Source of the DNA: Mucilaginibacter oryzae
Lineage (GTDB): Bacteria > Bacteroidota > Bacteroidia > Sphingobacteriales > Sphingobacteriaceae
Direction: 5' to 3'
Assembly: GCF_003148845.1 (NCBI RefSeq)
Contig: NZ_QGHA01000003.1
Location: forward strand, 214,928-278,927
DNA: 64,000 nt
Below, in pieces: positions 8,322 to 16,379 of the stretch. Within the stretch, counting starts at the first letter, position 1, and each line of letters starts with the position of its first letter. The position numbers were made by a program, and so were the translations under genes. The notes below the pieces were generated by a model. That model was given only the letters and a program-made list of their open reading frames with translations, was not told where the DNA came from and did no database searches.

Positions 8322-10212
8322 ATTTTTAAGCAAAGTTGCTCCTTTTGATCTGCTCCCGCAGGATGTATTACAGGAAGTTGCCGATCAGTTGCAGGAGATC
8401 CGCTACAGTAAGGATACCCTGATCTATCAGCAGGAAGTAACTAAAATGCGCGGCGTTGATATCATTGCCGAAGGCGAATATGAATCTTTTTTTTACGACA
8501 GCAAGCAAAACAAGCGCCTGCTTGAGCATCATTACCCGGGCTATTGCTACGGTGGTATTTCGGTATTGCTAAACCGAAAGCAATCTATCCGCACGGTTAT
8601 AGCTAAAAAAGGCACCACGGTTTTCTTTTTGCACCGTAAAGATTTCCGCTCGCTTTGTAAAGCCTACGAAGAGTTTTTTCAATACTTCACTTCTGATTTT
8701 GGCAAGCGGATGCTGAATGACGAATTTGCTCATTTTTATAAAAAACCTGCTACTTTCGAGGAAAGCTATATCGCTTCAGAACAGCTTTACTCGCGCAAGA
8801 TTGAAAATATCGAATACCGCGACATTGTTTCGTGCAGCAGCGAAACACCTGTTTTTGAAACGGCCCGTTTAATGGCCAAACATAAAGTAAGCTGTATTTT
8901 TATCCGGAACAGCCAGGGCGAAATTATTGGCTACGCTACCGATATTACCCTGCGCGATAATGTAACAGCCAAACAGGTTGATACCGCGCAGCCTATAGCC
9001 AATGTAATGGATAACCCTATTGTTTGCATTAGCACCAACGCCTATGTTTATGAAGCTATCCTGATGATGTTCCGCACCAAAACGCGTTACCTGCTGATAA
9101 AAAATGGCAACGAGTTTGTGGGCAGTATCAGCAGGAATAAATTACTGGCCGAGCAGGCGCAATCGCCACTGGTATTTATCCAGTCAGTAAAACAAGCCAT
9201 TTCGGTACAGGAACTGAAACGTAAGTGGGAATCTGTGCCGCAAATGGTTACACAATTGCTTGGCAGGGGCGTTAACGCGGAGATAGTGAACCAGGTAATT
9301 ACCACAATTGCTGATACCGTAGCCGTTAAGGTGATTGAAAGTGTTATTGAAACCATGGGGCAGCCGCCTGCCAAATTTGTTTTTATGGTGCTTGGCAGCG
9401 AAGGCCGAAAGGAACAAACCTTTAAAACCGACCAGGATAACGCCATCATTTACGAAGATAAGGCCAACGAGCACCGCGAGCAGGTGCGCGGGTATTTCCT
9501 TGACTTTGCCCAACAGGTATCCGAAAAGCTGGACCATATTGGCTTTAGCTTTTGTACAGGCGGCTACATGGCCCAAAACCCCAAATGGACACACTCGCTT
9601 TCGCACTGGAAACGCAACTATGAAAGCTGGATGACCGAGGCCGTACCCGAAACAGTGATCCAGTTCTCTACCTTTTTTGATTGCCGCTATTTGTATGGTG
9701 AAGCGGGTATCATGAATGAACTTAAAGAGTTTCTGGATGAGGAACTGCAAAAACCACTGGGCAAGATTTTTTTCCACCTGGCAAAAAATGCCCTGCAATA
9801 TGAGCCGCCGCTAACCTTTTTTAAAAACATCAAAACCTTTACCAAAGGCAGCCAGGAAGTATTCGATATCAAAAAATCGATGACACCTATTGTAGACCTG
9901 GTACGCGTTTATGCCCTGCGCCACCGTGTTTTTGAGGTAAACACCGGCGAGCGCCTCAAAGCCCTGAAAGAAAAAGGCGTATTCAGCGAACAGGAAGCAC
10001 AAGAGCTTACACAATCGTATTATTTCCTGATGAGCCTCAGGTTACGTAACCAGGCATCTCAAATTATACAGGACCGCACCGAACCAGATAATTACATCGA
10101 CCCGGATAAGCTCACCAAAATTGAAAAGGTTGCGTTGAAGGAGATCTTTAAAACGATCGATAACTTCCAAACCAGGATCAAGCTGGAATTCACTAATAAT
10201 TTGTTTGGGTAA
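8305..10212 (+). CDS. cNMP-binding, CBS-pair and DUF294 nucleotidyltransferase signalling protein
   Basis: The 635-residue protein has a Crp-like cyclic-nucleotide-binding domain (about 1-130), a CBS pair (about 170-285), then a DUF294 nucleotidyltransferase domain with GSEGRKE at about 364-370 and the Asp pair TDQDNA just after, and a helical C-terminal DUF294_C region. The GlnD-like catalytic pattern (GS-x10-D-x-D) is intact. Such proteins are thought to sense nucleotides through the first two modules and transfer a nucleotidyl group to an unknown target. The gene begins inside the 3' end of the DEDDh exonuclease gene, so the two products probably act together. Confidence 0.9.
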   Translation: MVHRLEFLSKVAPFDLLPQDVLQEVADQLQEIRYSKDTLIYQQEVTKMRGVDIIAEGEYESFFYDSKQNKRLLEHHYPGYCYGGISVLLNRKQSIRTVIAKKGTTVFFLHRKDFRSLCKAYEEFFQYFTSDFGKRMLNDEFAHFYKKPATFEESYIASEQLYSRKIENIEYRDIVSCSSETPVFETARLMAKHKVSCIFIRNSQGEIIGYATDITLRDNVTAKQVDTAQPIANVMDNPIVCISTNAYVYEAILMMFRTKTRYLLIKNGNEFVGSISRNKLLAEQAQSPLVFIQSVKQAISVQELKRKWESVPQMVTQLLGRGVNAEIVNQVITTIADTVAVKVIESVIETMGQPPAKFVFMVLGSEGRKEQTFKTDQDNAIIYEDKANEHREQVRGYFLDFAQQVSEKLDHIGFSFCTGGYMAQNPKWTHSLSHWKRNYESWMTEAVPETVIQFSTFFDCRYLYGEAGIMNELKEFLDEELQKPLGKIFFHLAKNALQYEPPLTFFKNIKTFTKGSQEVFDIKKSMTPIVDLVRVYALRHRVFEVNTGERLKALKEKGVFSEQEAQELTQSYYFLMSLRLRNQASQIIQDRTEPDNYIDPDKLTKIEKVALKEIFKTIDNFQTRIKLEFTNNLFG

Positions 10213-10248
10213 GCCGGTAACATAAACCGCAATACTTATTTTTCCCTC

Positions 10249-10279
10249 TTGCCCCGCCGTTTCCCATTGCATAACTTTG
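10249..10279 (+). promoter_or_regulatory. Promoter of nrtR, TTG-N20-TAACTTTG
   Basis: TTG at 10249-10251 and TAnnTTTG at 10272-10279 are 20 bases apart, matching the Bacteroidota consensus. The box ends only four bases before the nrtR ATG, so transcription would start at or next to the initiation codon, implying a leaderless message or a later start. Confidence 0.6.
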
Positions 10280-10283
10280 TAAT

Positions 10284-10970
10284 ATGCCGGGTGCTCAAAA
10301 CATAAAAGTTGCTGTTGATGCCGTAGTTTTCGGATATACTTCGAAAGAAGGACTATCCGTGCTGCTTATTAAACGCAATATCCAGCCGTTTAAAAACAGC
10401 TGGGCACTACCGGGGGGCCTGGTACGCGATGATGAATCGTTAGAAGACGCCGTTCAGCGCGAACTGAGGGAAGAAACCAGCATCAGTATCAGTTACCTTG
10501 AGCAATTGTATAGCTTTGGCGAGCCGGGCCGCGACCCACGTAACCGCGTGATTTCCATCACCTACTACGGCCTGGTACGACCAGATGCCTTTGATGTAAA
10601 AGCAGATACCGATGCCAGCGACGTAGCCTGGTTCAACATCAAAAAACTCCCCTCGCTGGCTTTCGACCATACTACCATCATCAGCGTGGCGCATGAGCGC
10701 CTTAAAAGCAAAATGCTGTACCAACCAGTAGGCTTTGAACTGCTGGAAGAAAAATTCCCCTTCTCCGAACTGGAGAAACTATACCTCGCCGTACTCGACC
10801 GCCCTTTTGACCGCCGTAACTTTAAAAAGAAGATCACCAAATACGGCTTTCTGGAAGAGACCAACGAAAAACAAGCCCTTGAAGGCGCCGGCCGCCCGGG
10901 CAACCTGTTCCGCTTTAACGAAGAGAAGTATTTTTTGTTGAAGAAGGAAGGGATTAGCTTTGAGATATGA
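10284..10970 (+). CDS. nrtR: NrtR, Nudix-related transcriptional regulator of NAD metabolism
   Basis: The 228-residue product has an N-terminal Nudix domain and a C-terminal winged helix (about 150-225) with the NrtR features DRRNFKKK, GFLEET, and GRPGNLFRF. NrtR proteins repress NAD biosynthesis genes and respond to ADP-ribose or related ligands bound in the Nudix pocket. The Nudix box is nearly canonical (Gly45, Glu51, Arg59-Glu60, Glu63-Glu64), but the usual Gly of EExG is Ser66, consistent with a ligand-binding domain that has lost or reduced hydrolysis. Position supports the call: three NAD-salvage genes follow on the same strand behind a separate promoter that carries repeated TGCGT half-sites. 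Confidence 0.88.
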   Translation: MPGAQNIKVAVDAVVFGYTSKEGLSVLLIKRNIQPFKNSWALPGGLVRDDESLEDAVQRELREETSISISYLEQLYSFGEPGRDPRNRVISITYYGLVRPDAFDVKADTDASDVAWFNIKKLPSLAFDHTTIISVAHERLKSKMLYQPVGFELLEEKFPFSELEKLYLAVLDRPFDRRNFKKKITKYGFLEETNEKQALEGAGRPGNLFRFNEEKYFLLKKEGISFEI

Positions 10971-11061
10971 GCAGCCAGCCCCCTCTAAATCTCCCCCGGT
11001 AGTGGAGACTTTAAAAATTGCCATCTCGAAAAACCTTTACATCTTCGTAACTATGGCTGCT

Positions 11062-11084
11062 GGCGCACGCGTGTCGCGTGTGCC
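11062..11084. repeat. REP-like GC-rich hairpin in the nrtR-nadM gap
   Basis: GGCGCACGCG (11062-11071) and CGCGTGTGCC (11075-11084) form a 10-bp stem with one G-T pair and a 3-base loop, followed by CCCCGCATTATTAG. Hairpin plus CCCGCRTT tail resembles the elements at 17923 and 18011. Just upstream (10979-11002) is a C-rich stretch, CCCCCTCTAAATCTCCCCC, of a type often seen between Bacteroidota genes. The hairpin is not followed by a T run, so terminator function for nrtR is doubtful. Confidence 0.5.
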
Positions 11085-11169
11085 CCCGCATTATTAGTAT
11101 GCTTCCTCCCAAACAAAACCCACCCCTCCCCGCTTTACGATAAGCATCTACAAAAAAATAAAAAAATAA

Positions 11170-11200
11170 TTTGCGTATTAAAAACGCATATTTATATTTG
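11170..11200 (+). promoter_or_regulatory. Promoter of the NAD salvage operon, TTTG-N19-TATATTTG
   Basis: TTTG at 11170-11173 is followed after 19 bases by TATATTTG at 11193-11200, an excellent match to the Bacteroidota -33/-7 consensus. The nadM ATG is 22 bases after the -7 box, giving a short untranslated leader. Confidence 0.75.
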
Positions 11201-11203
11201 CGT
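11172..11203. promoter_or_regulatory. Candidate NrtR operator, three TGCGT half-sites
   Basis: TGCGT (11172-11176), ACGCA (11184-11188) and TGCGT (11199-11203) occur with spacers of 7 and 10 bases. The first two form an inverted repeat, and TTTGCGTAT is directly repeated 27 bases apart (11170 and 11197). The array lies over both promoter boxes of the NAD operon, so a bound dimer should block RNA polymerase. NrtR as the binder is inferred from gene position. Confidence 0.6.
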
Positions 11204-11222
11204 ATAATTAACACAAAATAAA

Positions 11223-12119
11223 ATGAAAACCGCAGTAATTATAGCACGCTTCCAAACGCCTTACCTTCACGAAGGGCATAAGGAGTTGATTGCACAGGTT
11301 AAGCAAAAACACGCCAAGCTGATTATCTTGCTGGGTGTAAGCCCCATTAAAGGCAGCCGCAAAAACCCTTACGACTATTACACCCGCGAAAAAATGATCA
11401 AGAAAGACTACCCCGAGGTAGTTGTTTTGCCGATAAGCGATAACCCGAGCGATAAGATCTGGTCGGAGAATTTGGATAACCTGCTGAAAAGCGTTTTCAG
11501 CGCCGAGCAGTTTTGTTTGTACGGTAGCCGCGATAGTTTTATCCCCTACTACAGCGGCAAATTTGAAACCGTTGAGCTGCCCGAACACGGCGATTACAAC
11601 GCTACCGAGCTGCGTAAGCAATATGCCGATAAGGTATTTGACTCAAAAGATTTCCGCGCGGGCATCCTGTACGCCTACTACAACCAGTACGCTAAAGTTT
11701 ACCCAACCGTGGATGTCGCCCTGTTCAGGAATAACCGCAGCGAGATATTGCTTGGCAAAAAGGCCATCAACAATAAATGGCGCTTTGTAGGCGGATTTTC
11801 TGATCCGGAAGATGCCTGTTACGAGGATGCCGCCAAACGCGAACTCACTGAAGAGTGCGGCGAAATGGAAACAACCACCATGCAATACGAAACATCGGCC
11901 AAAATAAATGATTGGCGCTACCGCAGCGAGGCCGATAAGATCATTACCCTGCTGTTTAGCTGCGATTTTATTGATGGCGAGCCACAAGCCCAGGATGATA
12001 TTGCCGACCTGGCCTGGTTTAAATTAACCGACCTGCCATTCATGATAAAAGACGGTTCTGTAAGTGAAGAACACGTTGATTTGTTTAATTTCATCACCGG
12101 CAAATACCTTAAAAACTAA
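11223..12119 (+). CDS. nadM: Bifunctional NMN adenylyltransferase / Nudix hydrolase (NadM-Nudix)
   Basis: The N-terminal half (about 1-160) is a nucleotidyltransferase with A-R-F-Q and the HEGH form of HxGH at 16-19, plus NATELRK at about 127 in the place of the second nucleotide-binding motif. The C-terminal half (about 163-290) is a Nudix domain with GGFSDPE and AAKRELTEEC (residues 190-212). NadM makes NAD+ from NMN and ATP; in fused enzymes the Nudix part hydrolyses ADP-ribose or related dinucleotides. The spacing between the first Nudix Glu and the RE pair is two longer than the common pattern, as read by eye. nadV starts four bases after its stop. First gene behind the operator-like repeats. 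Confidence 0.92.
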   Translation: MKTAVIIARFQTPYLHEGHKELIAQVKQKHAKLIILLGVSPIKGSRKNPYDYYTREKMIKKDYPEVVVLPISDNPSDKIWSENLDNLLKSVFSAEQFCLYGSRDSFIPYYSGKFETVELPEHGDYNATELRKQYADKVFDSKDFRAGILYAYYNQYAKVYPTVDVALFRNNRSEILLGKKAINNKWRFVGGFSDPEDACYEDAAKRELTEECGEMETTTMQYETSAKINDWRYRSEADKIITLLFSCDFIDGEPQAQDDIADLAWFKLTDLPFMIKDGSVSEEHVDLFNFITGKYLKN

Positions 12120-12123
12120 AGCC

Positions 12124-13539
12124 ATGAAAAAGGAAAATCTGATCCTCTTAGCCGACGCATATAAATACGCCCACCATAAATTTTACTACCCCGGCACCAC
12201 CCAAATTTACAGTTACCTGGAAAGCCGTGGGGGTATGTTTAACGAAACCGTTTTTTTCGGTCTGCAATATTTTTTGAAGGAATACCTGCAGGGGCCTGCC
12301 TTTAACCAAATTGATTTGGACGAGGCCGACGAGTTTTTAAAACAGGTTTTTGGTCGTAACGATGTGTTTGATTGCAGCAAGTTTCAATACATACTGGATA
12401 AATACAACGGACACCTGCCTGTACGCATCAAAGCCGTGGCCGAGGGCAGCAGCGTACCCACCGGCAACGTGCTCATGACCATCGAAAACACCGACCCGGA
12501 ATGCTACTGGCTCACCAACTTTTTAGAAACCTTGCTGATGCAGGTTTGGTACCCCTGCACCGTGGCCACCTTAAGCCACGAGGTTAAAAAAGTGGTTACC
12601 CGCTACTATGAAGAAACCGCCACACCCGAAGCTTTTGGCGGGATTGGTTTTGTGCTGAATGACTTCGGTTTCCGCGGGGTGAGCAGCGTGGAGAGCGCCA
12701 AACTGGGCGGTGCCGCGCATTTATTAAGCTTTGCAGGCAGCGATAACCTGGCCGGATCAGGCATGGCTATCAAATACTATCATGCCGATAAGGTGCATGG
12801 CCTCAGCATCCCCGCTACTGAGCACAGCATTTGTACCCTGCTTGGCGAAGAAGGCGAACTCGAGGTATTTAAACATGTACTGCGCAGCTTCCCAACCGGC
12901 GTTATTGCCTGCGTGAGCGATAGCTTTAACATTTTCCGCGCCTGCAGCGAGTATTGGGGCGAAGATTTGAAACAGGAAATCCTGCAACGCGACGGCACCC
13001 TGGTGATCCGCCCCGATAGCGGCGACCCGGTACGTACCCTGCTCGAGATTTTCAGTATCCTGTTTGATAAATTCGGCTTTACCACCAATGCCAAGGGCTA
13101 CAAAGTGTTGCCGCCACAGGTTAGGGTGATACAAGGCGATGGCGTTAACTATACCGAGATAGGTGTAATATACGAAGCCCTTAAAGCCAACAGCATCAGC
13201 GCCGAAAACCTGGTACTGGGCATGGGCGGCGCCCTACTGCAAAAGGTTGACCGCGACACCCAGAAATTCGCCCTGAAATGCAGCGCTGCGGTAATTGATG
13301 GCAAAGAGGTTAACGTAGAAAAAAGTCCTACCGAAATGGATGCCGACGGCAACATTACCCCAAGCTTTAAAAAGAGCAAAGGCGGCCGCCTGAAACTGGT
13401 TAAAACTACCGAAGGCTACAAAACCATTCACCAAGGCGAACAACCTGAGCTGGCCGACCAGCTGCAAACCGTTTTTGAGAACGGCCATATCATTAAAGAA
13501 TTTACCTTTGAGCAGGTAATTAATAATTTGCAGAATTAA
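12124..13539 (+). CDS. nadV: Nicotinamide phosphoribosyltransferase (NAMPT/NadV)
   Basis: The 471-residue product has the NAMPT pattern: SYLESRGG near the N-terminus, the catalytic His234 in PATEHS, and the PRPP/nicotinamide-site sequence RPDSGDP at 296-302. It condenses nicotinamide with PRPP to NMN, which NadM then adenylates. An upstream ATG at 12064 lies inside nadM and would add 20 unrelated residues, so 12124 is chosen. Together with nadM it gives the two-step, deamidation-independent route from nicotinamide to NAD+. Operon position 2; the PRPP-synthetase-like gene follows after 71 bases. Confidence 0.93.
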   Translation: MKKENLILLADAYKYAHHKFYYPGTTQIYSYLESRGGMFNETVFFGLQYFLKEYLQGPAFNQIDLDEADEFLKQVFGRNDVFDCSKFQYILDKYNGHLPVRIKAVAEGSSVPTGNVLMTIENTDPECYWLTNFLETLLMQVWYPCTVATLSHEVKKVVTRYYEETATPEAFGGIGFVLNDFGFRGVSSVESAKLGGAAHLLSFAGSDNLAGSGMAIKYYHADKVHGLSIPATEHSICTLLGEEGELEVFKHVLRSFPTGVIACVSDSFNIFRACSEYWGEDLKQEILQRDGTLVIRPDSGDPVRTLLEIFSILFDKFGFTTNAKGYKVLPPQVRVIQGDGVNYTEIGVIYEALKANSISAENLVLGMGGALLQKVDRDTQKFALKCSAAVIDGKEVNVEKSPTEMDADGNITPSFKKSKGGRLKLVKTTEGYKTIHQGEQPELADQLQTVFENGHIIKEFTFEQVINNLQN

Positions 13540-13610
13540 TAATTAATAGTCACCCAGCAATCCAAAAGCTTTAAGCCTTGCGCATTCAGCCTTTAGCTTT
13601 TTTAAAAAAA

Positions 13611-14507
13611 ATGAAAAAACTACTTTTTGCCATAACCGGATACGAATACCTTGCCGAAAAAGTGCTGGCCCTTGGCCACTGCGAGCGCGGCGAAATTGAA
13701 GTGAGCCACTTTACCGATGGGGAGCGCTACCAGCGCATCCTATCAAACGTTGAAGGCCGTGAGGTGCTACTGATAGGCGGTACCGTAAGCGATAGCGCCA
13801 CCCTCGAGCTGTACGATCTGGCCTCATCGCTGGTAAGCTACGGCGCCGATTCGCTTACGCTGGTGATCCCTTACTTTGGCTACAGCACCATGGAACGCGC
13901 CGTAAAGCCCGGCGAAATTGTGACCGCCAAAACCCGCGCCCGCCTGCTCTCGGCCATACCCAAATCAAACCGGGGCAACAAGGTAATGCTGTTTGATCTG
14001 CATAGCGAGGGCATCCAGTACTATTTTGAGCAGGATCTGTACCCTGTACACGTGTACTGCAAGGACATTGTGATTGAGGCAGCCACCCGCTACGGCGGCG
14101 ACAATTTTGTAATGGCCAGCACCGATGCCGGCCGCGCCAAATGGGTTGAATCATTAGCCAACGATATGGGCGTAAATGCCGCCTTCATCCTGAAACGCCG
14201 CCTAAAAGGCGACCACACCGAAGTAAGCGCCATCAACGCTGACGTAGCCGGCAAAACGGTTATTATTTACGATGATATGATCCGCTCGGGCGGCAGTATT
14301 GTAAATGCCGCCCTAACCTATAAAAACGCCGGTGCCGGTGATATTTATGTGATCACTACCCATGGTTTGTTTGTGAATGATGGGATTGGGAAGTTAAAGG
14401 CTTGCAGGGTTATTAAGAAGTTGATCTGTACCGATACGCATGTGAATTGCAAGGATTTAGAGGGGGATGATTTTGTGGAGGTGAAGAGTGTGGCGGGTTT
14501 GATTTGA
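13611..14507 (+). CDS. prs: Divergent ribose-phosphate pyrophosphokinase (PRPP synthetase-like)
   Basis: The 298-residue protein has the PRPP-synthetase plan: FTDGE near residue 35, YFGY, FDLHSEG, and the PRPP-binding loop YDDMIRSGGS at about 220-230. It differs from the housekeeping enzyme at usually strict places: YFGYSTMER instead of YFGYARQDRK, ASTDAGRAKW instead of a SPDxGGxxRA block, and RSGG instead of DTGG. It may simply supply PRPP to NAMPT in the same operon. A related activity, such as pyrophosphorylation of ADP-ribose as in the phage Adps enzymes that are also annotated as PRPP synthetases, is a hypothesis. ATG at 13611 is preferred over an upstream start at 13578. Confidence 0.85.
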   Translation: MKKLLFAITGYEYLAEKVLALGHCERGEIEVSHFTDGERYQRILSNVEGREVLLIGGTVSDSATLELYDLASSLVSYGADSLTLVIPYFGYSTMERAVKPGEIVTAKTRARLLSAIPKSNRGNKVMLFDLHSEGIQYYFEQDLYPVHVYCKDIVIEAATRYGGDNFVMASTDAGRAKWVESLANDMGVNAAFILKRRLKGDHTEVSAINADVAGKTVIIYDDMIRSGGSIVNAALTYKNAGAGDIYVITTHGLFVNDGIGKLKACRVIKKLICTDTHVNCKDLEGDDFVEVKSVAGLI

Positions 14508-14519
14508 GGGTGAGGGGAG

Positions 14520-14559
14520 TAATCTAAGCAGGAGTAGCCATTCATACCTGCTTAGATTA
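14520..14559. terminator. Bidirectional terminator between prs and the DUF262 gene
   Basis: TAATCTAAGCAGG (14520-14532) and CCTGCTTAGATTA (14547-14559) form a perfect 13-bp stem with a 14-base loop. It lies 12 bases after the prs stop and 7 bases from the convergent DUF262 stop, so it can end both transcripts. It also marks the abrupt change from GC-balanced to AT-rich DNA. Confidence 0.75.
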
Positions 14560-14566
14560 TTCAAAG

Positions 14567-16378
14567 TTACACATTAGATAAATTCCAAATATCCGATGCC
14601 AAATCTCTTAAAACAGCGTCCCGCTGTTGAATGAACTCGAAAAGTTCCGAAGATATATTGATAACTCCGGTCAATTCAGGTAAATAATCTTGTTTTAAGA
14701 GATACTTCAACTTTGTAGCTGGAGAACGTTTCGTTTCTATCGTTTCTATATCATGCCTCCTCACTAAACAGTAGTTAGCTACTGAATTTATAACCATTTC
14801 CCATTGACCATCTTCAACCTCTTCTGGTTTGTCTACAGTTTCAAAGATTCTTGCAAGAACAAAAGAACTTTGCCTTTTACTTCTCATGAGTTGAACAAAG
14901 TTACAATCATGTGTATTAAGATAATACAATATTCGTGCGAAGAAATAATGATAGTAGCCCCAATTATCCATTTGATGAAATTGTGATAATAATGTTCCTT
15001 CATTCATCGATTTCTCCAATTCTGAAAATAGCTTTTCTTTTAGCGTACTAACATCTAAGTTTCTTATATTTTTAATAAAATCATACATAGAATACCTTAT
15101 CGTACTCTGAGTGATCGGCTTACTTAATATAGACCTAACATTTGTATAACAATCAATGAAATTTGCTACAAGCACCAACTTTTCATCTATCACCTTCTCA
15201 TCATCTATTTTAGAAATTGGAGATAACATCAAAGGATAGAATATTGAATCGGCTAATGGGTAAAAATTCGCAATGTAAATAATATCAAAATCTTCATCGT
15301 GGGTCTCCTTCAAACTGTATATTTTAATGTATAATGACGAATAAAAATCAAAATCAGATTGGATAAAAAAGTAATAATCATCAGGTGACTTTAAAAAGGT
15401 TTTAGATGGATTATTCTTAACCCAAGAATTGAATTGAGTACCAATAAGTTCAAAATCTTCGTTTTCAGCACCGCTCTGTTTAGTCCTTATCGATACGGCA
15501 TACTTCGCCCGCAGCCAAGCTCTAAAAAAATCTAAATCGCCGTCTGTTTGACTATTAATCTCCGCAATTCTCGACTTCCAAAATTCATTCATTTCATCAC
15601 TTTTCTCTTCGTCATTTATCTTCGATAAAAGAAAGCCTTTGAGAATTTCAGTGGGGCTAAGAGTCATACCCCTGTCGTTCATTGTTTCGAAAATCGTATA
15701 AGCATTTTCCATACTATATGCCTTTACCTCTACAAGTAGTACCTTTTCGAGCAACCATTCTACAAAAAGAGGTAATTTATTTTGACTAAGAATATCTTCA
15801 GGGAATAACTTGGTTATATCTTCATATCTGTCAATAATATTCAAAACTGATTGATCATATTGAATATCTCTACCATCTTGCTCTTTGCTATCGAATTCTT
15901 CAACGTTGCTGTATATTGTATCAGGGCTCTGTAATAAGTGTTCAATAACCTTTCTTCTTGTTTCAACATTTAAGACCAAAGTTCTTTTACCTGCTTTGGT
16001 AACGTAAAAGAAGGGATTGAGATCTCGCAATTGATTTTTACCTAACTCTAAATGTGATTGTGCGTGATTAAGGAAAATAAGTAATAAAGTAAAAGAGGTA
16101 AGACGCTGCTGACCATCAACAATTGATAATTCGTTCTTATCTTCACAAAGAACAATCGGCCCCATATAATAACAATCATATTGATCATAGTCATCAATCT
16201 GATGTCCCTCATCGTAGTTATTTAAAAAACTGGTAGTTAAATCACTAATCAACGCTTCAATATGTTTTCTTTGCCATCTATATTCTCGTTGAAACGCATC
16301 AATCCGATATCTTTGACCATTAAGTACCTCTGTTAATTTTTTATCTTTAGCGTCAATCTTATTTGCTATATGTCCCAT
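14567..16378 (-). CDS. DUF262 (GmrS/SspE-type) protein with degenerate DUF1524-like C-terminus
   Basis: The 603-residue protein has DUF262 landmarks: YRIDAFQREYRWQ (about 24-36), DGQQR (88-92), and FETMNDRGMTLSPTEILK (230-247). In GmrSD and SspE the DUF262 domain binds and hydrolyses nucleotide and senses modified DNA, while a C-terminal DUF1524 HNH domain cuts. Here the C-terminal 100 residues keep a DUF1524-like ending (INSVANYCLV at 530-539, then a K-containing stretch near 550), but the place expected for the H-I-x-P histidine reads VLARIFE (about 507-513). No HxxP motif occurs, so nuclease activity is probably lost. The start is one base after the stop of the HEPN gene (TAAtATG), so the pair is translationally coupled. 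The DNA is visibly AT-rich. Confidence 0.82.
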   Translation of the reverse strand: MGHIANKIDAKDKKLTEVLNGQRYRIDAFQREYRWQRKHIEALISDLTTSFLNNYDEGHQIDDYDQYDCYYMGPIVLCEDKNELSIVDGQQRLTSFTLLLIFLNHAQSHLELGKNQLRDLNPFFYVTKAGKRTLVLNVETRRKVIEHLLQSPDTIYSNVEEFDSKEQDGRDIQYDQSVLNIIDRYEDITKLFPEDILSQNKLPLFVEWLLEKVLLVEVKAYSMENAYTIFETMNDRGMTLSPTEILKGFLLSKINDEEKSDEMNEFWKSRIAEINSQTDGDLDFFRAWLRAKYAVSIRTKQSGAENEDFELIGTQFNSWVKNNPSKTFLKSPDDYYFFIQSDFDFYSSLYIKIYSLKETHDEDFDIIYIANFYPLADSIFYPLMLSPISKIDDEKVIDEKLVLVANFIDCYTNVRSILSKPITQSTIRYSMYDFIKNIRNLDVSTLKEKLFSELEKSMNEGTLLSQFHQMDNWGYYHYFFARILYYLNTHDCNFVQLMRSKRQSSFVLARIFETVDKPEEVEDGQWEMVINSVANYCLVRRHDIETIETKRSPATKLKYLLKQDYLPELTGVINISSELFEFIQQRDAVLRDLASDIWNLSNV

Positions 16379-16379
16379 A

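Noticed and set aside
9184..9798. Long antisense frame (204 codons) inside the nucleotidyltransferase gene
   Set aside because: Shadow of a well-supported gene with CBS and transferase motifs; translation has no recognisable features.
11223..14507. Prophage origin of the NAD genes
   Set aside because: Similar gene sets occur in phages, but no phage structural, integrase or lysis genes lie nearby, and base composition and the NrtR regulator fit the chromosome.
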